Virus record (IMG/VR): IMGVR_UViG_3300011113_000287
Coordinates: 28,156 to 92,155 of that record
DNA: 64,000 bases
DNA from: a virus
Direction: 5' to 3' (one strand)
This document shows, in pieces, positions 7,846 through 14,670 of the stretch (position 1 is its first letter; the number at the start of each line of letters is the position of its first letter). The position numbers and the translations under genes are program-made. The notes beneath the pieces were generated by a model that did no database searches, had not been told where the DNA came from, and saw only the letters and a program-made list of their open reading frames with translations.

Positions 7846-7873
7846 GTACTATGCCACCTACTATCGCAGTCAA
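7846..7873 (-). promoter_or_regulatory. Promoter with TTGACT-N2-GATAGTA element, copy 4
   Basis: Minus-strand -35 TTGACT (7873-7868) followed by GCGATAGTA and, 16 bases from the -35, a -10 candidate TAGTAC (7851-7846). It is the weakest of the four related promoters but keeps the same shared element. It lies between the glycosyltransferase gene and the 50-codon gene. A short dyad GTGAC-TAAC-GTCAC (7884-7897) just upstream overlaps the glycosyltransferase stop. Confidence 0.6.
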
Positions 7874-7893
7874 GGGACAATGAGTGACTAACG

Positions 7894-8967
7894 TCACACG
7901 GAGGACAGCACCTCGTTCCATTGTGCGATGCCGTGCTCCATGTCCCGTGTTCGTGCCAACTCGTACAGCCTCTCGCCTTCCTCTTTGCGTAGTTGTCGTG
8001 AGCCAACGAGTTCACGCAAATGGCGCAGCCATTCGTATGGACGACGTGCGATGCGCCCAGCGTTCCACGTTTGCGACAGGCGCACGTACGAGTCGGATGC
8101 GGAGGCGACCCACGGGATACCGCTTGCGGAATACTCCAACAATTTGATTTCAGATTTTGCTTCGTTAAACGGCATTTGGCTCAGGGGTGCAATACCAACG
8201 TCCATAATCAATAATTTGGGATAGTCCTGCGGAGCACACATAGGAAGGGAGTCCACGTATTCTTTTGGCACTCCCGCTTCTTCGGAAAAGTGCGGAGATT
8301 TGTCGTGCCAGCCGCCGTGAAAGTAACGAACCTGTGTGGTCGTATTTTGTGTGGTCGTCAGTTGATGAAGCACGCCACGCAGGATTTGTAAGTCCCCACT
8401 TCGGTGGGCAGTAGAACCAGACCAACCGACATGCACATGTTCCTTTTCTGTGTGGTCGTGTTTTACGAAGGCTTTGGTATCAACCGTATTAGGAAACAGG
8501 ACGACGTTCTTGTTCCATTGACCAATGCGTTCATAAAGGAACGGAGTGGATGCCAATAGCAGGTCGCTGGCTGCGAGTATTGCTTTGTAATGGTTGATGT
8601 TTTCTTTGGGACTGTGCTTAGGGTGCGATGCTTTCCACGCTCCGTTGCTGGGGTTCAGCCCCCAATACCAATCGTCTACATCGTTGATAATGACTTGACC
8701 AATTGCCCGTGCCTTTTTGATGTGGTCAGCCAGTCCCTCATTCATCATTCTCTGCATGATGATGGTGTCTACTTCGTGTAAGTTTCCCTCGTCGTCTTCT
8801 ATTTTTAGTTCGGTGTAGTGCCATACCAATCGTCCAACCACGTAGTCGTAGTTCAGATGTGGTAAATACTTCGCCACACGTGCCCAACCAGAACCTCCCC
8901 AATGGGGAAGTTTGTCTGGAGTTACGGACGGATGGAGGCGGTCAGCGGAAACTACACCGACTCTCAT
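7894..8967 (-). CDS. Glycosyltransferase, GT4-like (GT-B fold)
   Basis: Looks like a GT-B glycosyltransferase that moves a sugar from a nucleotide donor. Motifs: an N-terminal Gly-rich stretch (HWGGSGWARV), the central GWSGSTAHRSGDL (about 181-193) at the donor-domain start, and the EIKLLEYSASGIPWVAS segment (about 273-290) that resembles the family's E-x7-E donor site. No membrane segment is seen. The start at 8967 overlaps the upstream stop as TAATG; an earlier in-frame ATG at 9024 is less likely. It might modify phage DNA, host surface glycans or virion protein; the sequence does not decide. Copies of a TGTGTGGTCGT repeat lie inside it. Confidence 0.75.
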   Translation of the reverse strand: MRVGVVSADRLHPSVTPDKLPHWGGSGWARVAKYLPHLNYDYVVGRLVWHYTELKIEDDEGNLHEVDTIIMQRMMNEGLADHIKKARAIGQVIINDVDDWYWGLNPSNGAWKASHPKHSPKENINHYKAILAASDLLLASTPFLYERIGQWNKNVVLFPNTVDTKAFVKHDHTEKEHVHVGWSGSTAHRSGDLQILRGVLHQLTTTQNTTTQVRYFHGGWHDKSPHFSEEAGVPKEYVDSLPMCAPQDYPKLLIMDVGIAPLSQMPFNEAKSEIKLLEYSASGIPWVASASDSYVRLSQTWNAGRIARRPYEWLRHLRELVGSRQLRKEEGERLYELARTRDMEHGIAQWNEVLSSV

Positions 8968-9614
8968 TAATGTGTGGTCGTCTGTTCCTGTGTGGTCGTG
9001 TCTTGCAAAAGTGCTGGCTTCCACGTTGCCTTAAACGCACGCAAGGCGTTTCCATCCCAAAGCGGAGTAGCAGCGAGGATAACGACGGGTTGCGGGAAAT
9101 CAGCACGCTTACGAAGGGTGTGAATGCGCTGTTTAACGACCCCAAGCACGGCTGCCGCTTCTGCTGTTCCGCAGAGGTCTTTTGTATCAATCAACATGTT
9201 TGTCTCCTGTTGTGTGGTCGTCTTTTGTAGACGGGTTATTATGTTACATGCCCCAGTGCCCTAATCCACCGTTGTCCAGCAGATATTTGGCGACCCTGAG
9301 ATTGCAGTCCAAATCATACAAGACTTCCATGTCCCCGAACGACGAACCGCACGCATTGGCGGTAACGGTTTTCCACGAAGAGTTAACTTGTAACAACCCA
9401 CGGTCAATAGAGCCGTCTTTGTTCAATGTCCAAGTGACGTTGCCCTGGCTGTCCCATCTGGCATTGACCGCCTTTGGGTTGCACCGTGATTCACGCCAAG
9501 CAATGTAGGAAAACGTCTTGACGGGCTTCAGACCGTATTGTCTGAACAAATCCTCGTATTTTGGACAGGTTTCCGTTTCGTTTATTTCGTTTGTCTTTTT
9601 GGTTGTGTGGTCGG
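8333..9614. repeat. Clustered 11-bp repeat TGTGTGGTCGT, seven copies
   Basis: Six exact copies of TGTGTGGTCGT begin at 8333, 8348, 8449, 8971, 8989 and 9211; a seventh at 9604 differs in the last base. They fall in different reading frames of three genes (reading as Thr-Thr-Thr or His-Asp-His-Thr on the minus strand) and also in a noncoding gap, so coding demand does not explain them. Spacing is irregular. I saw no comparable cluster elsewhere in the window. Confidence 0.75.
8967..9197 (-). CDS. Small helix-turn-helix DNA-binding protein, AlpA/MerR-like
   Basis: A 76-residue protein whose first 55 residues fit a winged helix of the excisionase/AlpA class: TAEAAAVLGVVKQRIHTLRK is the helix-turn-helix and DFPQPVVILAATPLWDG the wing, ending in ALRAF. 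The C-terminal tail (TTTQEQTTTH) is low complexity and is encoded by the TGTGTGGTCGT repeat. The start follows ACAGGAG. It could be a regulator or a recombination directionality factor, but no integrase is visible nearby. It overlaps the glycosyltransferase start. Confidence 0.75.
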   Translation of the reverse strand: MLIDTKDLCGTAEAAAVLGVVKQRIHTLRKRADFPQPVVILAATPLWDGNALRAFKATWKPALLQDTTTQEQTTTH

Positions 9615-9843
9615 TTTTTTTAGGCATAGTTATGGTGGTTATGGGTAATTCAATAAGGCGTTGGTCGTAGGTGTATCCAGTGGGATACACCGTCTCCATT
9701 TCTACGACGTCTCCAATGTTTGCTGGCCCGTCTGATGTCCCAAATTGTCCGATTGTCGTTGTTGTAATTGTTCCGATGAATATGACTATGGATGAAACCC
9801 AGTGTCGTAACAGAACGCACTCCTTTGTCGGTGGATAAAGCAA
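9244..9843 (-). CDS. Lytic transglycosylase-like protein with N-terminal membrane anchor
   Basis: The C-terminal half is a lysozyme-like SLT domain that cleaves peptidoglycan: catalytic Glu in YIAWRESRCNP (E118 from the maximal start) and the substrate-cleft motif GLLQVNSSW (149-157). An N-terminal hydrophobic stretch (HWVSSIVIFIGTITTTTIG) suggests secretion or anchoring. The start is uncertain. The first in-frame start, TTG at 9843, lies in the tail of a terminator and lacks a ribosome site, whereas AAAGGAG stands six bases before an in-frame CTG at 9813, which is my preferred start. It is placed away from the lysis genes at 61-63 kb. Confidence 0.75.
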   Translation of the reverse strand: MLYPPTKECVLLRHWVSSIVIFIGTITTTTIGQFGTSDGPANIGDVVEMETVYPTGYTYDQRLIELPITTITMPKKTDHTTKKTNEINETETCPKYEDLFRQYGLKPVKTFSYIAWRESRCNPKAVNARWDSQGNVTWTLNKDGSIDRGLLQVNSSWKTVTANACGSSFGDMEVLYDLDCNLRVAKYLLDNGGLGHWGM

Positions 9844-9887
9844 AAGACCGTAACAAATTGACGACGAGCGTCAGGTGGTTACGGTCT
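9835..9887 (-). terminator. Rho-independent terminator
   Basis: On the minus strand, 10-base arms AGACCGTAAC (9887-9878) and GTTACGGTCT (9854-9845) enclose a second inner stem TGACG/CGTCA, and the outer arm runs into TTTTGCTTT. This is a good intrinsic terminator just downstream of the WhiB-like gene ending at 9908. It separates the 9.9-14.3 kb operon from the lytic transglycosylase gene. Confidence 0.8.
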
Positions 9888-9907
9888 GCTATCCAGCATA
9901 GCAAAGA

Positions 9908-10306
9908 TTATTGCAGGAGTTGGTATAAAATCGTAAACAAATCAAAATTGGTGTCTTGCATACTTGGTACAACGCTTAAATCTTTACTTTGTTTTTTGAT
10001 TGTTTCGTTTACATCAACACACTTTACGCAATGACAATTTTGTCTATATCTTGTAACAGTGCCGTGCGGTTTCAACGCCGTCTTTTTAGGCTTCTTGCTA
10101 AATGCGCTTCTTTCTAACGGAGTGAGTCCTCCCCACATTCCCCATTGTTCATTCAGCCCGTCCTTCAAACATTTCCTCCACACTGGGCACGCATGACATA
10201 CTTCACGAGCAACAGCGTAATACTCGTCTTGATTATCCGCTTCTAACGGCGGATACCACAAGTCAATGTGCTTGCCCTTGCACAGGGCTTCGTCTCTCCA
10301 CGTCAT
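9908..10306 (-). CDS. whiB: WhiB-family iron-sulfur transcription factor (second copy)
   Basis: Cluster cysteines C9, C37, C40 and C46 (CHACPVWRKC) are followed by GMWGG at 56-60 and LTPLERSAF, the classical WhiB core. A basic stretch (SKKPKKTALKPHG) follows. Unlike the first copy it has a C-terminal extension with CHCVKC (around 91-96), which may form an extra metal site. At 132 residues it is slightly long. It is only distantly similar to the copy at 4.4 kb. Its start overlaps the upstream stop (TGATG), and a terminator follows it. It probably acts at a different set of promoters from the first copy. Confidence 0.92.
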   Translation of the reverse strand: MTWRDEALCKGKHIDLWYPPLEADNQDEYYAVAREVCHACPVWRKCLKDGLNEQWGMWGGLTPLERSAFSKKPKKTALKPHGTVTRYRQNCHCVKCVDVNETIKKQSKDLSVVPSMQDTNFDLFTILYQLLQ

Positions 10307-10662
10307 CAGTCATTTGCGTTTCGGAGAGTGCCCTCACGATAAAGTTTTACCACCTTTTGCGACGTCTCTTCTACAAAAATTACCAAGTCACGCATTTTCT
10401 GAGTTTGTACTTCTAATTCTGCTTCTGCTTTCTTTACTGTTTCTTCCAGTGTCCTGATGTAGTTGAACAATGCTTCCCATCCGTCATAGCGAAGTTCAGT
10501 CAAAGACAAATTTGTATGCTTTGAAATGTTATCCAAATTAACGGAATCGTTCATCAACAACGGAGCAATACCACTGAGTGCTTTGCTCATACGTTCTACT
10601 TCTGATAGCAACACGCTTTTGGCAACGGAAGGGCGACCAAGACGGTCAAACAAGTGTTTCAT
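10306..10662 (-). CDS. Hypothetical coiled-coil protein, 118 aa
   Basis: No family was recognised. The region from about residue 65 onward (YIRTLEETVKKAEAELEVQT) reads as a coiled coil, so it is probably oligomeric. The N-terminal half contains LLSEVERMSKAL and further helices. It overlaps the genes on both sides, including the DUF6378-like gene, with which it is translationally coupled. Confidence 0.75.
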   Translation of the reverse strand: MKHLFDRLGRPSVAKSVLLSEVERMSKALSGIAPLLMNDSVNLDNISKHTNLSLTELRYDGWEALFNYIRTLEETVKKAEAELEVQTQKMRDLVIFVEETSQKVVKLYREGTLRNAND

Positions 10663-10993
10663 TATCGTCTGACTCGTCTATTGACACGACGGGAAAGTCA
10701 CGTGTTACACAGTCCCAGCCGCAACCAATGTAGCCAGCAATATCTACCCAATGGTCACGCTTGTCTGGAGTCCAAGACAAACGACTTACTTTTAACAACG
10801 CCATCATTACAGCAACGTCGTGCGGTTCAATGATGAATCCTTTTTTGCGCTCGGTAATGCGAGTCAAATACGACTGCCACAAATCAGCCGTCAATCCAAA
10901 ATCGTCATGTGGGTCTCCGTAATCTTCGTTACGGTCTCCGACAATCAGGCTTGCTGCATCAAGTAGTACTTGTTTGCGTTCGTTGGATGCCAT
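10646..10993 (-). CDS. DUF6378-like phage protein
   Basis: Matches the pattern of a phage family I recall as DUF6378: GDRNEDYGDPHDDFGLTADL near the N terminus, PHDVAVMMALLKVSRL in the middle, and HWVDIAGYIGCGWDC at the end. The conserved acidic and His residues recall the MazG/all-alpha NTP pyrophosphatases, so a role in nucleotide pools is plausible but inferred. The start follows GGGAG. It overlaps the adjacent nucleotidase-like gene by 49 bases, an unusually large overlap that suggests joint evolution. Confidence 0.7.
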   Translation of the reverse strand: MASNERKQVLLDAASLIVGDRNEDYGDPHDDFGLTADLWQSYLTRITERKKGFIIEPHDVAVMMALLKVSRLSWTPDKRDHWVDIAGYIGCGWDCVTRDFPVVSIDESDDNETLV

Positions 10994-11577
10994 GGAATCT
11001 CCCTTTTGTTTACCTTGTCTACTAGCCTAGCGAAGTCTACCAGCGAATTGGCACGAAACGGCACGCTGTATTGACGGTTCCAGGGATGGTCGTGCAGCAC
11101 GGAAAATACGCCAGCGTTATCCAACTGCATGTAGTACAAATAGTGGTCGTCAATCATTGCTGAATGTTCTTTGGCGACGTGGGCAAGGATTGTTTTATCG
11201 TGAGTAAAGTGTAAATGGTCGGGAATGAGGTCATGGTCGTGAAGCCACTCTGCGGTCTGTGCCCATGCCGTGGTGGGACGGGCAGTAATGACGTGCATTT
11301 TGACGCCCATAGACCTCAGTAGTTCCCATCCTGCACAAACCCCTTTCATGGGAGATTCTGAAGCAAAGAGTCGGTGGGTAACAGGGGCTGAATTGAGCAT
11401 CACGTCAAACTCTCGTTTGTTGATTCCCCAATCCTCGTAAAAATCCCAATGGGTTGGTTCGGGAAAGTTTGTCTTTTCAAGTACGTCTTTGCAATACTTT
11501 TTAAAAGCGTTCATAAACGGGTACACCACGCCGTCCATGTCAATCCCGACGTCAGTGATTTTCTTTTGTTCGTACAT
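10945..11577 (-). CDS. HAD-superfamily 5'(3')-deoxyribonucleotidase-like hydrolase
   Basis: HAD motif I is GIDMDGVVYPF (D13 as nucleophile, D15 as acid/base), motif II is VITARPT and motif III is MIDDHYLY with paired Asp. This order and the 210-residue size fit the 5' nucleotidase family that removes phosphate from deoxynucleoside monophosphates. Next to the DUF6378-like protein it may help shape the nucleotide pool during infection. Which nucleotide it prefers cannot be told. The 5' end overlaps a 52-codon zinc-ribbon gene by 26 bases. Confidence 0.82.
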   Translation of the reverse strand: MYEQKKITDVGIDMDGVVYPFMNAFKKYCKDVLEKTNFPEPTHWDFYEDWGINKREFDVMLNSAPVTHRLFASESPMKGVCAGWELLRSMGVKMHVITARPTTAWAQTAEWLHDHDLIPDHLHFTHDKTILAHVAKEHSAMIDDHYLYYMQLDNAGVFSVLHDHPWNRQYSVPFRANSLVDFARLVDKVNKREIPWHPTNANKYYLMQQA

Positions 11578-11710
11578 TTTGTAACTCCATGTTTACGGCA
11601 GCGGTTGAGTGTACGTCTTTATTCGTACAAATGGGAGGGTATTTATTGCTGAGTACTGATACGGTTTTTTTACATTTAGGGCATTTGTAAGTATACGGTA
11701 GGGCTTTCAT
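11552..11710 (-). CDS. Small zinc-ribbon protein, 52 aa
   Basis: A short gene starting at the ATG at 11710, which overlaps the previous stop as ATGA and has GAGGAGCA as ribosome site. The product begins MKALPYTYKCPKCKKTVSVL and has a third Cys (PPICTN), so CxxC plus a later Cys suggests a metal-binding knuckle. It extends 26 bases into the nucleotidase gene in another frame. No precise family was recognised. Confidence 0.65.
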   Translation of the reverse strand: MKALPYTYKCPKCKKTVSVLSNKYPPICTNKDVHSTAAVNMELQNVRTKENH

Positions 11711-13143
11711 TGCTCCTCTTCAATGTCTATCACTTCCTGATAAAACGAGTCCGTTGCCGCTGGTCCTAGTCCACCATGTGGTAGGGCATTGGCTTGGTCG
11801 GCGGCTCGCTGTCCGAACAGTCTAGACAACACGCCGCTTGAACCACGGGCTTCAACCTCAAAGCGTACAAGGTCACGGGTGTCGTTGATGCTCTTGAATT
11901 TCTCAATCATTTCAAAAGCCCTGTCCATTTCAGATGACAAAGAGGAATCAAGTCCTTGTCCCTCCATCTCTTCGGCAAAGCGGGCAAACATAACACGGCT
12001 CACTTGCATCTCAATCATGGCTCTAAGGGCTGCCTGTAGTTGGTCTCTAGTTCGTATCTCCACAGGCAGTTTAAACGCACATTCTGTATGTTCCTTAAAT
12101 GCGGGACATTTTGAGGCCAGATAACAATTATCGCACTGCCGTAAAAGTGCTCCCGTGTAGCGAATTATGTTGGTTTGTTCAGGTGCAATTTCAATAGATT
12201 CCCCATGTTCATCAATGGTTTGAGAACCCATTGAGGTAATGGTTTCCACCCCCATGACGGGTAATAATAAACGCTCATTTTCGTTCCGCTTTTCGGGAGG
12301 GGGGATAACAATACCTGTACCCCTGTTTTCCACATTTGCTAAACTACCACCATGGGGGGGTGTAATAATTATGTCACCACTTTCAGTGTCGTCGGAGTCG
12401 CCTTGATTGCTTGATGTCATGGTGTCATAGCCCCCAAAAATGTGTTCTTCGTAACGTTTCCACGATGTGATTGCCAACTTGCTGACCGCATCAACCTCGT
12501 CAGCCATGACGCTTTCAAACGGAATACCCAAGCGCTCAATGTCCGACCTATGCCGTTTACGGGCAGAGTCTTTTTGTTGGGCGGGGTAACGTCGTAACCC
12601 ATGTCCCGTCCAGACCTGCGTCTCTCCGTAACGCACAGCGCTTGTCCAGGAGTTGACCAATACGGCATCCCATTTGTAGTTTTCAATGTTGTCTGGTTTT
12701 GAGGTCAACCCGACCATTTCGGCGTTCCACCGCATGGCAATGGCATTTAGCCTATTGTGATGGTGTTTAGTCAATGCCTTGTCACTGATGGCTACTCTGC
12801 CGTGCCTTTGGCAAATCCAATTAAGACGTTCAAGGTCGTCGGCGTCGTTCCAAATTGGTACGTACTTTTCGCCCAACCATGTTCCGTCGTAATCTGGGCG
12901 ACCAATGACCAGAGTTAAATCATCAACATAAGACCGTAAAAAAGCATCGTAACGAGACACGTCTTCGTCTGCCTCTGACGTGTAAATCAATAACTCACTA
13001 TTTTCGTATTTCGTGCGTAGGTCTAATTGTTTCTTTTTTGGAATAGCCAAATGGGTCAAATTAAGACCAATACGACGTACTTCGGCTGATAACAGCATTG
13101 AGGCGTACATGCCTTTTTCTGCTCCGCCAAAGTAAATCTTCAC
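11707..13143 (-). CDS. Large conserved-looking protein, unknown function (weak transglycosylase-like resemblance)
   Basis: 478 residues from the GTG at 13143, which overlaps the preceding stop as GTGA. The N-terminal 250 residues (KIYFGGAEKGMYASMLLSAE; RYGETQVWTGHGLRRYP; ITSWKRYEEHIFGG) look like a structured domain. From memory they recall the TIM-barrel tRNA/DNA guanine transglycosylase-like (DpdA-type) proteins of phages, but I cannot confirm this and no preQ0 pathway genes are visible. A disordered Gly/Pro/Glu-rich linker follows, then a cysteine cluster (QCDNCYLASKC; C337, C340, C346, C355) likely to bind a metal or Fe-S cluster, and a helical C terminus. Confidence 0.7.
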   Translation of the reverse strand: MKIYFGGAEKGMYASMLLSAEVRRIGLNLTHLAIPKKKQLDLRTKYENSELLIYTSEADEDVSRYDAFLRSYVDDLTLVIGRPDYDGTWLGEKYVPIWNDADDLERLNWICQRHGRVAISDKALTKHHHNRLNAIAMRWNAEMVGLTSKPDNIENYKWDAVLVNSWTSAVRYGETQVWTGHGLRRYPAQQKDSARKRHRSDIERLGIPFESVMADEVDAVSKLAITSWKRYEEHIFGGYDTMTSSNQGDSDDTESGDIIITPPHGGSLANVENRGTGIVIPPPEKRNENERLLLPVMGVETITSMGSQTIDEHGESIEIAPEQTNIIRYTGALLRQCDNCYLASKCPAFKEHTECAFKLPVEIRTRDQLQAALRAMIEMQVSRVMFARFAEEMEGQGLDSSLSSEMDRAFEMIEKFKSINDTRDLVRFEVEARGSSGVLSRLFGQRAADQANALPHGGLGPAATDSFYQEVIDIEEEQ

Positions 13144-13367
13144 TCCCAGCCTGCTTTGCGCCACACGGCTTGCGATGAGAACGCTTCTACTTCCTTACGG
13201 TGTTCGTCGCTGTGGTAAAGGCGAAGGAGATGAATGCAGGGGTCCTGTCCTTCTTCGTACTGTTCGGCTTCTTCTTGGCTCATAGGCATGCCGTCGTGTG
13301 GGTCGCAGACAGGCGGTGAACACCAACCCATCTTGACTCCAATTTCAATCCATTCATCTTGTCTCAT
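13140..13367 (-). CDS. Small Cys-containing protein, 75 aa
   Basis: Begins MRQDEWIEIGVKMGWCSPPV and contains Cys and His at WCSPPVCDPHDG and again DPCIHLLRLYHS, giving a plausible zinc site. I recall similar short proteins in actinophages but know no function. The ATG at 13367 overlaps the upstream stop as ATGA; longer in-frame readings lack ribosome sites. It overlaps the next gene by GTGA. Confidence 0.75.
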   Translation of the reverse strand: MRQDEWIEIGVKMGWCSPPVCDPHDGMPMSQEEAEQYEEGQDPCIHLLRLYHSDEHRKEVEAFSSQAVWRKAGWE

Positions 13368-13843
13368 GTTTCTCGCCACGTCCTTTCTGCGTTTTTGAGT
13401 GCTTGCGTTTCTATCTCTTTTGTGATTTCGTCCCATCCCACAATTGTACGTGGTTGGTCCCATTCTGGGCGTACTACATGAGGAACGGTTACCAAAAGGG
13501 TGGGAATGCCCTCTTTTATTACTTTGGCAACTGTTTTGGGGTCGGTGTCAACGTACCAGTCAATGCGGGTGTGTGCAGCGTGTATTGCCCTCACTCGGTC
13601 AAGCCTGTTGTCTGGGCCAGTCTCCCAGTGGAAGTCAATTGAACCTGGTTTGAATCCCTCTTTTTTCAACCACTGCATGACCAGTTCGTGATGATGCTTG
13701 TCAACACCGTCCACGAGTAGGCATATGCGTCCGTTGTACGTAGGGAACAACATGTTCCACAGTTTGCGCCCGTGGCTGTTCGGTTGACTAGAGCCAATCT
13801 CAGAAGACCTGTTGGCAATGACGTCAAAGGTAACGACAATCAC
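13364..13843 (-). CDS. HAD-like protein, 159 aa
   Basis: The order of elements suggests a HAD-type fold: an N-terminal strand ending in Asp (IVVTFDVIAN), a middle segment (RICLLVDGVDKHHHELV) and a late WYVDTDPKTVAKVIKEGIPTLLV that resembles motif III. The canonical DxD of motif I is not kept, so it may be catalytically altered or a different Rossmann-like protein. The start is GTG, overlapping the upstream stop (GTGA). It shares an operon with the other small enzymes here. Confidence 0.6.
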   Translation of the reverse strand: MIVVTFDVIANRSSEIGSSQPNSHGRKLWNMLFPTYNGRICLLVDGVDKHHHELVMQWLKKEGFKPGSIDFHWETGPDNRLDRVRAIHAAHTRIDWYVDTDPKTVAKVIKEGIPTLLVTVPHVVRPEWDQPRTIVGWDEITKEIETQALKNAERTWRET

Positions 13844-14325
13844 TTGTCGTACAGTCCCAACATCTTGCGTTCTTTATGGGTGTACCAAGCGGCTGCTGGG
13901 CAGTACATACACAGGTACTGACGCTTGTCCTTGGGGACTCCGATTTTGCGACCAATGGTCTTGGATTCGTCGCACCAATCAATGCAGCCAGTGGTAGGAC
14001 GGTTATGCCTGTTGAAGCAGTTGAGGGCATCCACTTTCAGTTCATCACGGAAGTCCTTGATGATAATGTCGTGGTTCTTCAACTCATTCTTAATTGCCGT
14101 TTCAGCATCCAACTTGTCGGCGGTATCCTTGTCCGTGCGGAAGATGAGAGCACGCCAATTGTCGTAATCCTGATTACGAGCCTTATGGCGTTCCAGCACG
14201 TCCAGCAATTCCATGTCGTATTCAGGAGGTCCGTCGTACGGGCGTAGTTTATAAATAACGCCATCGGTTTTTTTATTACCGACGACACGCCAACAAACGA
14301 GCAGACGATTAGGTTGGTCAGACAT
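13840..14325 (-). CDS. Hypothetical Cys-rich protein, 161 aa
   Basis: The start at the ATG at 14325 follows GGAGAACAAC. The C-terminal third has cysteines in CFNRHNRPTTGCIDWC and YLCMYCPAAAWY, which together could bind zinc or an Fe-S cluster. The N-terminal part is mixed alpha/beta and acidic. I do not recognise a family. It is the first gene after the short gap that follows the 14.4 kb gene and overlaps the HAD-like gene by GTGA. Confidence 0.72.
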   Translation of the reverse strand: MSDQPNRLLVCWRVVGNKKTDGVIYKLRPYDGPPEYDMELLDVLERHKARNQDYDNWRALIFRTDKDTADKLDAETAIKNELKNHDIIIKDFRDELKVDALNCFNRHNRPTTGCIDWCDESKTIGRKIGVPKDKRQYLCMYCPAAAWYTHKERKMLGLYDK

Positions 14326-14358
14326 GTTGTTCTCCAAACGTGGTATATCAGGTTACAG

Positions 14359-14628
14359 TTATTTTTTCATTCTTGGCTTCAGACTATTGTCTAACGCCAA
14401 TCCTAGAAATTTACCGTCTTTAGGGTCTTCTACGTAGGTAAACGGGGAAGGTAAGCGCATGGCGCCAAATTGAGAGCCTTTGGCAACCCTCACCAATGAC
14501 CCTGGTTCAATGTTTAGTTTGGACTTTTCCTTGTCCAATCCTTCGGGGCGCCATTCGTATACTGCTCCAACACGGGGTCTTTGTGGACGACGACGGCTGT
14601 TGTTTTGTTCGTTGTGTCCATGAGGCAT
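14359..14628 (-). CDS. N-terminal-motif family protein 1 (89 aa)
   Basis: Begins MPHGHNEQNNSRRRPQRP, one of five proteins in this region with the same N-terminal signature. The rest is a small beta-rich domain (YEWRPEGLDKEK, GSLVRVAKGSQFGAMRLPSP) ending in KPRMKK. The start at 14628 is six bases after a perfect TATAAT, so the transcript may be leaderless; no Shine-Dalgarno is present. Function unknown. Confidence 0.78.
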   Translation of the reverse strand: MPHGHNEQNNSRRRPQRPRVGAVYEWRPEGLDKEKSKLNIEPGSLVRVAKGSQFGAMRLPSPFTYVEDPKDGKFLGLALDNSLKPRMKK

Positions 14629-14634
14629 GATTAC

Positions 14635-14640
14635 ATTATA
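14635..14640 (-). promoter_or_regulatory. TATAAT -10 box for a leaderless transcript
   Basis: A perfect -10 TATAAT on the minus strand ends seven bases before the A of the start codon at 14628, placing the predicted transcription start on or next to the ATG. Leaderless messages are common in actinobacteria. A clear -35 box is not seen, which lowers confidence. Confidence 0.55.
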
Positions 14641-14670
14641 GTGTACACGACTCAAAGAAGTCTTAAAGTT

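Noticed and set aside
8333-9614. Possible CRISPR array made of GTGTGGTCG repeats
   Set aside because: Repeats are only 11 bases, spaced irregularly (13 to more than 500 bases) and lie within genes; no spacers of uniform length.
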